This document shows positions 12,301-21,809 of a stretch of 64,000 nt of DNA, one piece after another. The DNA is taken from the NCBI GenBank assembly GCA_009760855.2, contig WPIO01000009.1, positions 3,937,001 through 4,001,000 of the forward strand, written 5' to 3'. The position numbers and the translations under genes were made by a program. Every line of letters starts with the position of its first letter. The stretch's first letter is position 1. Under the pieces are notes generated by a model. That model had not been told where the DNA came from. It did not search any database and worked only from the letters and a program-made list of their open reading frames with translations. Source of the stretch: Cristatella mucedo. Lineage: Eukaryota > Bryozoa > Phylactolaemata > Cristatellidae.

Positions 12301-14788
12301 GGTCCCGTGATTTTTCCATAATGTGCTTAAGCGTGCTGACACTGTGCATGCTGCTACTAACCATATTTGCATCCTGACCCTGTGCATGTTCTCCTAACCA
12401 TGTCATGCTTGTTGACATTGAGGATGCAACCACTAACCATCCGATTGTACTGTTTTGCAGCAAATGTAAAGTGCTTGGAAAGGAATTGAGTTCTCTGATG
12501 GCGCTATATAAAATGTATTATTAGTACTATTATTATTAAGGTTTCTTGCTGATCACTTTGCAGCTATTACTAGTGTCCTGGAGTACTCTTTACAATACTT
12601 TTTAGCTGTGCACTGTCTCTTTATTGAGTCTAGGCCACGTAAAATTAATTAATAGTAACCAATGAATGGCTCGGGAAGGCTAACACCAACTAATTCTAAT
12701 GATACATTTTCCTTGCGATTGTTTAATCGTCAGTGAAAATGCAAAAGTGAATGGGTGTCGTGACGGAAAGTCTGGAGTTTTCAAGAACTTTGACGAAAGT
12801 CCTCTATTCCTTGAGCCTCAGAAACGCGACGCATATTGGCTTCATTGTCAGTTTCTTTCTGTTGCTGCATCAGAAAAATTCACACCTTGTTCAAGAGCCT
12901 GAATAGTGCGATGCTCGTTGCATTCATATTCTGTCTTTTGTTGTGGTTGCATTTGACGAAAATTGCGTTTAGGCAGAGTTTCTAATGCGCACCGCTTACT
13001 CTATCCATTCTCTTCCAGTGATTGTCTTAAACGTTATTGTTTGAGATAATCGCTTAATGATAAGTGCTTAGCTCTTTTTTAATTGGAATTCAGTCCTATC
13101 AAGATAGAGGATTGTTTTTCAAAAGAAAATGCTTACCTTGTTAATGTTTCTAGTATGCTTGCACTTTGAAATGAGAAAGTTGATGTTGAACGCTAGCCTT
13201 AATTAGATTTTACACATGTCAATTTGTTCACTTTCGTGCATTTTTCATACGTTTATAAATTCTTTGCATTTTGAGTTTTTTCCCCCCCAATGCGCTCCTG
13301 GTTTGATATTAATATCCTTGCACACTCGCCACAGTATATATATATATATATATGCGAATAATCATTAATAACCTCAGGAACGTTTCGTATTTTCTCCCAG
13401 AAGATGGTTGTCTTACTCGTGAAAATAAAAAATTTGAGAAATTTCCATGCAATTCAGTTAAAATAAATTTCAATTTAAACTATGAGATTATATTTTGTAG
13501 AAATTTTTTTTACAGTCGTCCCTCGCTATTTCACGCTTCGACTTTCGCGGCTTTACTCTATCATGGTTTTTCAAATATATTCATTAAAAGTGTATCGAGA
13601 TAATGAAAATGATACTCTAAAATGCACTCGCTCGGTTGTCTGAGTCAACTACACACCCCTATATTACAATTAAAATAACTCTACGTATGGACTGTAGGCC
13701 TGTGTATTCGAGTACTCCCGAAAATCCCTCAATGCCAGGTGCAGCCGCTCGACCAATCCTTTTGTGTGGGCAAGAACCTTTCCCCAAAAATCGGGTGTGG
13801 TGAAACCAAGCCAATCAGAGCGAGCTGTTCACTGATTGGCTATCCTATCTTTTAAGTCAGCGGTCCTCAACCTGTGGGTCGCGATCTCTTTGGGGGTCGA
13901 ACGACCCTTTCACCGAGGTCGCGTAAGACCTTCGGAAAACACGCATTTCCACATTTCGCACGCAATAGTTTCATGTTTGGGGGTCGCCCTGGCATTGGTC
14001 CGGAGGTCGTTTGCTGGCGTGTATGGGAAGACTACTCCCAGCGGCATGCAGGAGTCACTGTTGACGCCAAGTTGCTGGTTGCTCACAGGAATAAGCAAGT
14101 TCTTCGCCGCGCTTTCCGGTGCCTCCTCCTGGCTGCCAGCGGCCGGCCTAATGAAACAATCTCTCGTTTGAACCCGCCGAAGATTGTTAAACGTAAGACT
14201 CGCACGAGTGGACCCTTCGAAGCACTTTGAAATTAACAGTCCTTTCACACACAATCGCTCGCATTCAGATCGGATATTCCTTTGAAGTTCACTAGCATCA
14301 GATTACTTATATAAGACGTTGAATCAACTTCATGTTGCTTGACATCTACATTGAGGTATATTTCCCGGCTGCTGTTTATTGCTAATGAGTAAGCACGGTT
14401 TTAGGTGCGTTCATTTTCAAGAGTAGCATATTCCCGAAGCACGTGACCAACTACACGGGACTGGACTGCAAACTCGTCTCTGCAGCCGTGCAAAATGGCG
14501 ACGTTGGTAAACAGGATACGCTCTTACATATATCCAAATGGAGCCTGGACAAAGCCGCTTGTAGAAACGAGGAAGGCGGACATTGTAGACATACATTCCG
14601 TTCGCCGAATGATGCCTGCGTACACCGTTCTTGAGGTCGATCCCAGCGTAGCCTTCCTCCATCACTATCGCTCCGTCGAGTGGAGTGTTAATGGAATTCC
14701 AGACAACGGCGTGGAGCCATTCGCGGCGGACATAGTTGCAGCGGTCGGTAAAATGCTGGCCAGGTTCAACCCAAACGCCCGCAGCTAG
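2444..14788 (+). CDS. Glycosyltransferase family 92 (DUF23) gene, incompletely resolved
   Basis: Three exons of a GT92-type glycosyltransferase, normally a Golgi type II membrane enzyme. Exon 1 is 2444-3264, ending at donor CG|GTAAGG in phase 2. Exon 2 is 10254-10462, after acceptor TTTAAG, and restores an Arg codon across the junction. The last exon lies at about 14513-14788, ending in TAG. Family landmarks in order are FGVCVRSMMNRYSDLNQLVE, FVIYDYSHSP and LDYYASLGVV (exon 1), SYGQKAMIHHCL and the metal-binding-like FIDFDE (exon 2), then AFLHHYRS near the C-terminus. The segment that normally lies between the FDE block and the C-terminal block was not found, and the exon 2 donor phase does not directly fit the last exon. 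A middle exon is therefore missing, diverged or unseen. Intron 1 (7 kb) is full of LINE A copies. The acceptor substrate cannot be predicted. Confidence 0.75.
3342..3391. repeat. (TA)n microsatellite in GT92 intron 1
   Basis: About 25 TA dinucleotides just downstream of the exon 1 donor. Confidence 0.95.
3790..4180 (+). mobile_element. LINE A fragment (RT C-terminal part), very degraded
   Basis: Matches the family segment that runs from the GCTAAAATTCGGGCTTG-type block through ACACCACTTCTC..CTGCACTGGCTCC and TTTTAGGTCCCTTCATT to GCATCGTACCACC. It is much diverged, with gaps. It meets a minus-strand copy head-on at about 4185. Confidence 0.7.
4187..4715 (-). mobile_element. LINE A 3' end, minus strand
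   Basis: Starts with the complement of the ATT-type tail (AATAATAATAC), then the complement of GAGATTCAGTTCTCTGGGGGCGCTAC, the CATGCACAGTGTC/TTAGTGGCAGCATGC untranslated repeats, and the end of the reverse transcriptase frame. Confidence 0.85.
5162..6090 (-). mobile_element. LINE A fragment, RT C-terminus and 3' UTR, minus strand
   Basis: On the minus strand it encodes an RT thumb/C-terminal stretch: AANFLQLNDDKTNLLVMGKP near the 5' side, then SRLNYCNALLTGLPACAIRH and NSAARLVCREH. Frameshifts and stops are present. It lies head-to-head with the next plus-strand copy. Confidence 0.9.
6470..7806 (+). mobile_element. LINE A copy with reverse transcriptase domain
   Basis: The best plus-strand copy of LINE A in the window, and a pseudogene. 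The RT frame runs through TALQWFRSYLSGRLQSIDVN, the catalytic FYADDTQLYL box (about 6700-6725), LNDDKTNLLVMGKP, and the C-terminal block ARLVCRERRSCHITPLLADL. It is broken by at least one frameshift near 6630 and one near 7060. The 3' UTR ends AGGGCGC-type/CTTTATCAAGTACATTATTATT (7770-7806). YADD together with this C-terminal block places it in the CR1/L2 group. It is 5' truncated. Confidence 0.92.
7807..9129. other. GT92 intron 1 DNA, nothing recognised
   Basis: No conserved frame, RNA or repeat family could be identified in this stretch. Confidence 0.5.
9130..10060 (+). mobile_element. Old LINE A copy, RT C-terminus
   Basis: Degenerate matches to the LNDDKTN..NASVTQKL region, the CNSLLAGLLACAIRRLQLV block (about 9440-9500), HRSCHITPLLA, the FKKKLKLHLL end of the frame, and a worn 3' end with AGTGCCTAGGAAGAGATTTAG and TATTAT. 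Confidence 0.8.
10254..10462 (+). CDS. GT92 gene, exon with FIDFDE motif
   Basis: The acceptor before 10254 joins in phase to exon 1. The exon reads WPLPVDPDSVHSYGQKAMI, then KYIAFIDFDEILMP, the most conserved part of GT92 with the acidic cluster at the active site. It ends at G|GTAAGC in phase 1. Confidence 0.85.
11095..11370 (+). mobile_element. LINE A 3' end, heavily 5' truncated
   Basis: Begins at TATTTAGGACAGCATTTAGTG and is nearly identical to the 3' ends at 7550-7806 and 19229-19490, finishing with CTTTATCAAGTACATTATTATT. The high similarity suggests a fairly recent insertion. Confidence 0.92.
11720..12540 (+). mobile_element. LINE A copy, RT C-terminus and 3' UTR
   Basis: Frame remnants include LVLNSAARLVCRERRSCHVT, PLLTDLHWLPVKQRI and FRSLHSLAPVYLSDLL. 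The 3' end has GAGTTCTCTGATGGCGCTATATAAAATGTATTATTAG. Confidence 0.88.
12541..13332. other. AT-rich intronic DNA, nothing recognised
   Basis: No conserved frame or repeat was identified. Confidence 0.5.
13333..13354. repeat. (TA)n microsatellite
   Basis: About ten TA units. Confidence 0.9.
13513..13612 (+). mobile_element. Tigger/pogo-like mariner fragment
   Basis: Starts CAGTCGTCCCTCGCTATTTC directly after a TA dinucleotide, then CGACTTTCGCGGCTTTACTC. This resembles the terminal inverted repeat of Tigger-type mariner MITEs. The right end was not found. Confidence 0.5.
13858..14000 (+). mobile_element. SPIN-like hAT MITE, 3' truncated
   Basis: Starts CAGCGGTCCTCAACCTGTGG, then GTCGCGATCTCTTTGGGGGT and CGAACGACCCTTTCACCGAG, the left terminus typical of SPIN-type hAT elements. 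The internal part AACACGCATTTCCACATTTC is shared with the complete copy at 50458-50623. It loses similarity after about 13995, and no right inverted repeat is seen. Confidence 0.8.
14513..14788 (+). CDS. GT92 gene, last exon (start approximate)
   Basis: A frame through PNGAWTKPLVETRKADIVDI, HSVRRMMP and SVAFLHHYRSVEW matches the order of GT92 C-terminal blocks (Lys/Ile-Val-x-Pro stretch, His-Ser, LHHYR). It ends with TAG at 14786-14788. The acceptor is uncertain: AACAG at 14513 (phase 2) or CTGCAG at about 14486 (phase 0). Neither fits the phase-1 donor of the previous exon without another exon between them. Confidence 0.65.
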   Translation, partial: RIRSYIYPNGAWTKPLVETRKADIVDIHSVRRMMPAYTVLEVDPSVAFLHHYRSVEWSVNGIPDNGVEPFAADIVAAVGKMLARFNPNARS

Positions 14789-14837
14789 TAAGGTACGACT
14801 CGGGCGCTTCCAGCCACAGTCGCGTCATGTTCTCTAA

Positions 14838-14935
14838 CAATAATAATAATGTAAATACATCTTTGTAGCGCCATCAGAGAACCAATTTCTTTCTAGGCCC
14901 TTTACGGATGATGTATAGAAAGCATTACCGAAGGT
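14838..14935 (-). mobile_element. Short LINE A/SINE 1-type 3' end, minus strand
   Basis: AATAATAATAATGTAAATAC followed by the complement of the conserved GAGATTxxxTTCTCTGATGGCGCTAC end. Only the tail is present. Confidence 0.7.
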
Positions 14936-16334
14936 TTGGTGGTAACATCTGCAAGCAGCTTAGTACAGTGTAAGCAGGCACACTATCTCATTCGCAATCT
15001 CTCATATTAATCATGAGCCCTGGCTTCCCAGACCAGGGTATGTCAGGTTTCCCAATTTTACCACTCAAAGCTTCAACAATGGCCTGCATCTGTCCTATAT
15101 TGGACACCTTATTGCCCATGGGATCTTCTAGATTCAGCAAGCATGTCCATAGTTACTGCTGTAACTAGCACACTTCAGTTTCTGCTTCATAAAGTGATGT
15201 CATCGCTGCTCGCACCGGACTGTAGGCTACCAGTGGATTATAGTACGGAAAACACTGCACTAATCTTTGCTTAAAATATCATTTACCTGCACCCAAAGCA
15301 CTGACGCTGTTCATAAACTTCTGCCACAATTCAGTCCAGTGCTCTCTGGCTGTGGGAATTATCCCTTGAGTTATTATGTGTTGGCCTTTCGAGAAACTCA
15401 ATTAAGTTCAGCACAGTACTAATCTTCAGTTAAGCTTCTAGATTCACTGCTCTTTAAGGTTAAATGTCGAGTAAACACTAAGAAGATTGGTCTAACAGTC
15501 GAATCATTGCTTAGGGTACCCTTCAAAAGAAAAAATTCTATTAACGGAAACAATAGTTTTGAATGGATCCAATGAATAGGAAGCACTAAAAAAGATTAGG
15601 CAAACCATGTCTAACCCAGAAGTAAACTGTAAGAATCTACAAATTACACATTTACCAATTTCTGCATTATATGCGACTTGTTTCCCAAATTACTCGAACT
15701 TGGTGCATCGAGGTAATGTAAGCAACTTGTTAAGGTACATGCTTGTGACTTTTAAAAGGCTTCTTTTACAGTGCAGCCTTGTGCTTTATAAATACCGTAA
15801 CTCGGCAAATAATTGACGGATCAATTTGAAATTTTATCAGCCCGAGTTTAGTAGTCATCGGTGCGCATCTGGATTCTCTTAGAAGAATGAATTTAAGTAC
15901 TCTTGGTTGAGAAATATCATTTGTTAAACGCTATTATTTGTTATTGCTCGCCGCTGCTAAACGAGAAACGGACTTCAGAGATGATGCGGAGTTTAACTAA
16001 TAGCAATAAATTCCAAGCTCAAAGTTGTCACGTCTCCATTAGGCAGCGAACCGCGGCAGTTAGAGTTGACGATGCACACATGCTCAAGTTGGACGCCACC
16101 CATCGTCGCCAGGCCTATAGGATAGTGCGGCTCATAAGCTGGTTCCCGCCGGGGCGAACCGGCCTTCGAACGACGATTCCTTTGCGCCAGTGGCCGTGCT
16201 GCTTGCCTGGAAAATGGCAGCGAAAAGATCATTCAGAGATCGGTCGAAAAGCCCTTTTTTTATAACCGGAACTACTATTACGATTTGAATTACCGCAGCA
16301 GGCAAGAACGAGTGCTTAGCTTCAGCCGCGATCG
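14936..16334. other. Intergenic DNA, nothing recognised
   Basis: AT-rich, with no gene or repeat family that I can support. The short open frames lack conserved features. Confidence 0.5.
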
Positions 16335-16495
16335 CAGACTAGGTAAGACGGTTGCTTTTCACGACCTCGGTCCCGAGTTCGTGGATTCGAGTCCTACTGT
16401 GGGCGATCCTTTATGGCCACTGCAAGCGGTGGTGATAGCCGTAAAGGCTCTTCTATCGCTATACAAAAGAGGCTGTTAAAACAACTGGTATTTTT
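16335..16495 (+). mobile_element. tRNA-derived SINE, family 2
   Basis: An A-box-like AGACTAGGTAAGACGGTTG and a B-box-like GTGGATTCGAGTCC (16381-16394), then the family body CACTGCAAGCGGTGGTGATA and end TCGCTATACAAAAGAGGCTG. It aligns with copies at 36400 and 43555. Confidence 0.8.
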
Positions 16496-16599
16496 TATGA
16501 CTGAGCTCCACGTGTCACTGAAATACTAAAATAATTGGCCCAGCCAACATCGGCTGCTCCGCTAGGTAATTGTAGAAGCAATTAAAAATATATATAATT

Positions 16600-16745
16600 T
16601 ATTTGTACAGCGCCTCAAGAGAACTTAATCTCTATTCAGGTGCTTCACATATCCCTCGGGGCTCGAGCGTGCGACCTCAGCCAGACCTTGTTCGGGTCGA
16701 GCACCTGAACCGCAGGACTTAACCTACTGGGCAATTAGCCGTCTA
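16600..16745 (-). mobile_element. tRNA-derived SINE, family 1, minus strand
   Basis: Complement of the family-1 structure: a tRNA head (the complement has CAGTAGGTTAAG and GACCTCAGCC) plus the LINE A-like end GAGATTAAGTTCTCTTGAGGCGCTGTACAA. Confidence 0.8.
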
Positions 16746-18165
16746 TTCTAGCTGAAATGTACATTACATTCTTGCAGGTAAAGTGTTACATAGAAGTTAG
16801 ATCATTTGCGCCCCCTAGCCTTTCCCCATAAATATTTTGTAAGCATCAAAAAGCACAAGGGTTAATAGATTAACACTTACTTGGTTTACTCATATAATTG
16901 ACGGCAATGTATTTAGAGTGTGTGGCCATTTTTGCTATAAGCCATTACTAAGTGCTCGTCTGTGAGACATACAAACTAAAATAGCCACCTTGAAACACAT
17001 GATTTATTACAAGTGTTAGTCGACAAATTCTCTAGGAAACCGTATACAAGACACAGAAGAGCGCTAAGATAGCATTTAGCTGTTGCTGCATTACAAATAC
17101 ACACCTGTAACGCCGAAGGCTCGGCGGGGTAGGCTTGACCTGCCGCTTACCTAGCGGCGTAGCCTAGCGCCTAATGCCGTTCGGTGCGCGCCTACGCGCA
17201 ATAAGCTGGCCGCCACGAAACGAGCGTTTTTGGCGCCGACCTGCTTACCGTTACTAAAGGGGTCGTGAGTCCGTGGCGTGAATTGGAAAGCGAGACACAC
17301 AAATTTGGGATTTTACTGAACTTTATTCGCAAGCGCACAAAGTCGCTGCGCGTCTAGTTCAGTTTTATCTCGACACTCCTCGCACGTTCACAACAGCACC
17401 AGCACTCTTGCGGAGGGAATACTTCTCCACACTGAGGCGCGAACCGGAGCCTAAACCCTAACCGGAGAACTAGAACTCGGTTTCCACCAGTGCGGCAGGA
17501 ATACTCCACACACGCCAACTAAGCCTAGCTCGCACCGGCAAATCCCTATGCCAAGACCGCGTGCTAGCGCGCACACACAAAACACAAAAGAAACACAAAA
17601 TGCCAGCTCGGGCGCTATACGACCGTGTTCGGTGGAGTCCACCAAATCCTCCTAGCGCTGTCTCGTCCTGTTCCGTCAATCGCCGGCGAACAGCCCGCCC
17701 TCCTCCCTCGCTTTCAGAGAAACGAGTGCGACGGCGTCGAAGCCGGACTAAAGGCAAAAGACCGTAAGACCAAGAGCGAGCGTCGCTCGACTCTTAAATA
17801 CCTAGCTGAGACAATGGGGCAAGAGCTTAGTGGTATTGGGCCCGACACCTTGGCCCATTACGGTAAGGAATTAATACCGTCCCCAGGCCAATGGAAGGAC
17901 AGCTCTGTCCAGCTTGAATGGCGAATGGGTTCCAGACGATTCTTTCTAGGAGCGAGTGAAGGCGGAGGTTGACAGGCCAGCCAACATCTATCAGCAGCTT
18001 CCGCGGGTATCGGACCAATTATAAAGGCCGAATCGCCGCCGCTCGTCTCAGAGCTTCCTGGCTTGCTCTTAAGCGCTTCCTCTCTAACCGCACTGACGCT
18101 CCTCTCTGGCTCACTGCTCCAGGACAAAGGAGTTCTAGCCCGCCTCTGAACAGCTCTTGTTCGCG

Positions 18166-18199
18166 CTAAAATTCAGCCAAGGCCAGCAGGGCGCTACAC
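18166..18199. repeat. 34-bp direct repeat, left copy
   Basis: Begins CTAAAATTCAGCCAAGGCCA and is identical to 18550-18583. The two copies bracket a 350-bp LINE A fragment. Confidence 0.95.
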
Positions 18200-18549
18200 T
18201 AGTTATGGGCAAACCCAGTGTGATTCAGAAATTGGAAAGGCTGACGCTCAAAATTGGCTGTGGCAGCATATCTCCTATTGAATCAGCTCGAAATCTAGGT
18301 GTCATGTTCCAAAGTGACCTCTCGTTAGACGAGCACATCAGCTCCTCTGTCAAATCTGCCTACTCTCAGCTTCATAACATTGCTAAAATTCGGGCTTGTT
18401 TAGATAAGGATACCACGTCTAAGTTGGTCCATGCATTTGTGACATTCCGACTTGATTTCTGTAACTCGCTGCTTACTGACCTGCCGGCATGTGCAATCAG
18501 GCGCTTACAGCTGGTGCAAAACTCTGCACCTAGGCTTGTCTGTCGTCAT
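18200..18549 (+). mobile_element. Internal LINE A fragment without a 3' tail
   Basis: Contains only RT C-terminal coding DNA (LVMGKPSVIQKLERLTLKIG through ACAIRRLQLVQNSAPRLVCR). It has neither the 3' UTR nor the ATT tail. It lies between perfect 34-bp direct repeats made of the end of the LTR. Confidence 0.9.
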
Positions 18550-18583
18550 CTAAAATTCAGCCAAGGCCAGCAGGGCGCTACAC
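18550..18583. repeat. 34-bp direct repeat, right copy
   Basis: Identical to 18166-18199. The copy continues into CACCC, matching the DNA left of the LTR. Confidence 0.95.
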
Positions 18584-19140
18584 ACCCACTGCATCTGCCA
18601 CTTCTATCCAAAAAATGCTAAAGATGAGTTTCTCATTAACCTATTGCTTACTTTAGCGAATGCTGATAAGTACAGGTGATGGAAATCCAAGGTTTTAGTG
18701 TGCAACACAATGGGAATGTAAACTCTACATCCGAACTGTGTTGCACTCTGAGTATCCCTCTACATTATAGAGGAATACTCCGAGACTTTCGCGAAATCTA
18801 AAGCGTTTAGCTGGTCACTGGCTTATATCCAAGGTAGCTAATTCTAAATAATTTACTTAGAAACCTCCTTCAGTTTCGCAAGGTATATGTTGCCCTTTTA
18901 AAGTCCCGTTTCAAATAGAGATTTTAGAGCAGTGAAGTCAATGCATCATCAGTGGCCATCCAAAGAGCGGGAAATATCCAGAAAATACTTACACAATTAT
19001 CTGCCCGACAATCGAATATTTGTTTGGAATCTCTTTCGAAAGACAAATATTTTAGAAATTGGGTAGGAAGTTTTGACGACTTTGCATGAAAAATGATTAT
19101 GTAAACAACTAACCCGGATATAAACCGGAAGCAACCTATC

Positions 19141-19490
19141 TGCTCCCAAAGCCTGGAACTCCCTCCCGACCTGCGTCAGAACATCCCTTGACCTGACCAC
19201 ATTTAAAAGGAACTTAAAAACACACCTATTTAGGACAGCATTTAGTGGGTCCCTGTGATTCGTCCTTCAGGTGCTTATGCGTGCTGACACTGTGCATGCT
19301 GCCACTAACCACATTTACATGCTGACCCTGTGCAAGTCACCCCTAACCATGTCATTCATTTTGTTTGTTTTTCAAGCATGAATTTACTTACCATTCAATT
19401 GCATTTCCCTTTGCAGCAAATGCAAAGCGCCTAGAAAGAGATTGAGTTCTCTGAGGGCGCTTTATCAAGTACATTATTATTATTATTATC
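19141..19490 (+). mobile_element. LINE A 3' end
   Basis: Starts at CTCCCAAAGCCTGGAACTCC (end of the RT frame) and runs to CTTTATCAAGTACATTATTA. Very close to the 7440-7806 copy. Confidence 0.92.
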
Positions 19491-19829
19491 TATACTAACA
19501 AATTCACCGATATCTGTATCTTATGCGACTTGTATCCCAACTTGACAAACCCTGGTGGATCAAGGTACTTGCGTGAAGCTTGTTGAGGTGCATTCGTGTG
19601 ACTTTGGTACACTTTTATTTCCAGTGTAGGTTTGTGCTTTGTAAAAACCGTAACTCGGCTAATGCTTCACGTATAGGAATGAAATTGTAAATGCGAGTTC
19701 AGCCCTGCTTGTCTTACGTGATTGTAGAAAAAGTTCAGATTTAGTTTGCGATACATTTTTCTGTATACTTCATCAAAAGTCCTGGAGCTTTATATTCCGT
19801 AATCGTGGACGTGTACAGCAAACTGTGTC

Positions 19830-19940
19830 CCTGGCAGTAGAGCCTGGCGGTGGCCGCATCATCCCGCTTGCAGCAGGCGATACAGTCTGCTGCAGGATTC
19901 AAACCCACAACCTGGGTCGTAAAGAACGAGTACCTTACCT
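19830..19940 (-). mobile_element. tRNA-derived SINE, family 2, minus strand
   Basis: The complement has TTTACGACCCAGGTTGTGGG, the B-box-like GGGTTTGAATCC and GTATCGCCTGCTGCAAGCGG, as in the copies at 43555 and 36400. Confidence 0.7.
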
Positions 19941-19984
19941 CACACCCCCCCCCGCTAAGACGTGATGATGAAACCAAACTTATA

Positions 19985-20120
19985 GTTAAATAAAAACCCA
20001 GTGTTACTGAGAAATTCGGAAACATTAAACCTTAAAGTGGGCTCAGCTAGAGTCTCCTGTGGCATCTGCACAGAATCAGCGGTCCATGTTCTAAACTTAC
20101 TTTTCACTGGATGAGCATTA
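19985..20120 (+). mobile_element. LINE A internal fragment
   Basis: Short match to the NPSVTEKF region of the RT frame (ACCCAGTGTTACTGAGAAAT) and to the segment TTTTCACTGG about 100 bp further on. Confidence 0.6.
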
Positions 20121-20370
20121 TCAGTTCAACATGCAAGATTTCTGCATACTATATTCAGCTCATTAAAGATTTACGGCTGTAGTTATCTTTACCCATTCCG
20201 TTATTGCTTGCAAGGGCACGTGAAGTGTAGGTACCCTAAAATCTCAAAGGCGCGTGCAGTGTAAGCGCCGTAAATCATACATTAAGTAAGGAACTCAAGA
20301 GATTGAAATATACATATTTACCAATTACTGCCGCTCGCAGGCAGCCTGTCAGAAAAAATCCATTTCTTAC

Positions 20371-20520
20371 CTTGGAAGTCACTAACTACAGGATAGTCGG
20401 ACCATAAAGCAATCTGTAGCAGGCACGGTGGCTTGCTGTATCCAGCGAGCCCGGATGCTGGACCCCTGCAGACGATTCTGCCTCGTTCCGTGTTCCCTCG
20501 GGTCTGGGCCGCGCCTTTAC
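20371..20520 (-). CDS. Tentative second exon of a secreted/membrane protein gene
   Basis: On the minus strand a frame open across this interval contains GYSKPPCLLQIALWSDYPVV and ends at CAAG|GTAAGA, a good donor, in phase 1. If the acceptor is CTCAG at 20521-20522, the phase fits the donor of the signal-peptide-like exon at 21318-21417. That acceptor has a weak pyrimidine tract, no third exon was found, and I recognise no domain. Confidence 0.3.
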
Positions 20521-20715
20521 CTGAGCCCATGACCATGTAATATGGGCATCGAATTAAAAACCGAATCTTCGTATATCCTTCGGTGTAAAGTAATATCGGC
20601 TGAAGGCGGAACAAGGAAGAGAATGAGCCAGTTAAAAAATCTTAGTGAATCCTACCCCAAGACAGCAAAAGCGGAGCATTTGTAGGAAAAGTAGGTGCAA
20701 CCTGCTTGACCGGAT

Positions 20716-21204
20716 TTGTTCATTCGGCGCTTGGTTGACAAGACCGTTAAAAAAGCTGACCAGCGTACAGACGTACAGCATCGAATGCAGCTGTATACAT
20801 TAAATGAACCGCAATTTACCCTTAGTCATCCTGTTCGAATGATGCAATTCAGTATTAGTTTTATACAGTCACGTGACATTCGAGATGAGTGCTACATTTT
20901 GAAGTACTGCTTTCACCAGAGATTTGTTCACCGTTGACTCCGAAGCAGGATAGATTTTAGGGCCCTCAGATTCTACGACGCCGTCTGGATCTCAGCACAC
21001 TTTCGCAGCTTTCTATTAATGCTGTTGCTCTCAGATGTAGATCAAATGAACTCATCGTGTTTCAACGAAATCCGAACGGCCACGCACTGTGGAGATTTTG
21101 AAAATAGCCAAGATGTCTACATAACCTCCTCACGGGCGCTTCGCACCGAGAGGAACCAGTTTGACTTGGCAAAGCTACGGCACCCGGATGCGCATAGTGT
21201 TTAA
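20716..21204. other. Intergenic DNA, nothing recognised
   Basis: Short open frames only, with no conserved features. Confidence 0.4.
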
Positions 21205-21317
21205 GAAGTGCCCCGATGCAACAGTGCCGACACGCAGCCAAAAGCATGTAAAAATTGCCTAGCAGCTGTAGCATAGGTTGCATAAAAGCAAGGGTCTGCT
21301 AATGCATTTCTATTTAC

Positions 21318-21417
21318 CTTGGCGTGCTCTGGACTCGACTAAGGCCAACATGACGGACACTGCCAGCATCATGACGGCTGCTCCTGCTGCTGCCAGTGCC
21401 AGTCGCTCAGATTGCAT
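21318..21417 (-). CDS. Tentative first exon encoding a signal peptide
   Basis: Starting from ATG at 21417, the minus strand encodes 33 residues: MQSER, then a hydrophobic stretch LALAAAGAAVMMLAVSVMLA, then a polar ESRAR, followed by donor CAAG|GTAAAT. This n-h-c layout is that of a signal peptide or membrane anchor, and exon 1 splitting just after the signal is common in animal secreted proteins. It is not recognised by family, and the partner exon at 20371-20520 is only a suggestion. Confidence 0.4.
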
Positions 21418-21659
21418 GAAGCCCGACGGTCTTAGCTACTGAAGATATCGTTTCGAAAAAGAGAGGATTGCTGCTCGAGCCGTTGGAACAACGAGCGCTC
21501 GACCGCAAGTACAGACGCACGGATTGGAGACGCACGAACAATCTAACCCAGCACCGAGAACGCATGCGATCCTTCTAGAAATACTTCTTGAAGCGCAGGA
21601 AATAAATTTGGTGTCTATTTAGATCGACGTAAGGAGCTACAGCTTCAGAGTTCCAAAAG

Positions 21660-21740
21660 TTAGTTACAGGTACGGACTAATCTGTCGCTGGGGAGAGGGC
21701 CTTGGTTCTCGCCGTACACGTTCCAAGTTCCTGCCACAGC
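21660..21740 (-). CDS. Tentative orphan terminal exon
   Basis: On the minus strand, acceptor TTTCTCGTGCAG is followed by AVAGTWNVYGENQGPLPSDR, LVRTCN and TAA. The composition is protein-like and the acceptor has a strong pyrimidine tract, partly supplied by the adjoining GA/CT microsatellite. No upstream exon was identified, so the gene is unknown and chance is possible. Confidence 0.3.
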   Translation of the reverse strand, partial: AVAGTWNVYGENQGPLPSDRLVRTCN

Positions 21741-21756
21741 CTGCACGAGAAAATGA

Positions 21757-21759
<3 letters not shown>

Positions 21760-21808
<49 letters not shown>
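21760..21808. repeat. (GA)n microsatellite
   Basis: An uninterrupted GA run. Confidence 0.95.

Positions 21809-21809
<1 letters not shown>

Larger units (their letters stand above)
17106..18582 (-). mobile_element. Solo LTR of a retrotransposon, disrupted by a LINE A insert
   Basis: The ends are inverted: TGTAACGCC at 17106 and GGCGCTACA at 18582, with a matching CACC on both flanks (17102-17105 and 18583-18586), as expected for a 4-bp target duplication. On the minus strand there is a TATTTAAG box at about 17792-17801 and an AATAAA signal at 17322-17327, in the order expected for U3-R-U5. Without the insert at 18200-18549 and its 34-bp duplication the LTR is about 1,093 bp. No internal retroviral genes are present, hence solo. 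The superfamily is not determined. Confidence 0.6.

Noticed and set aside
13836-14254. Overlapping 111-118-codon frames on both strands
   Set aside because: The left part is the SPIN-like MITE; the remainder shows no family features.
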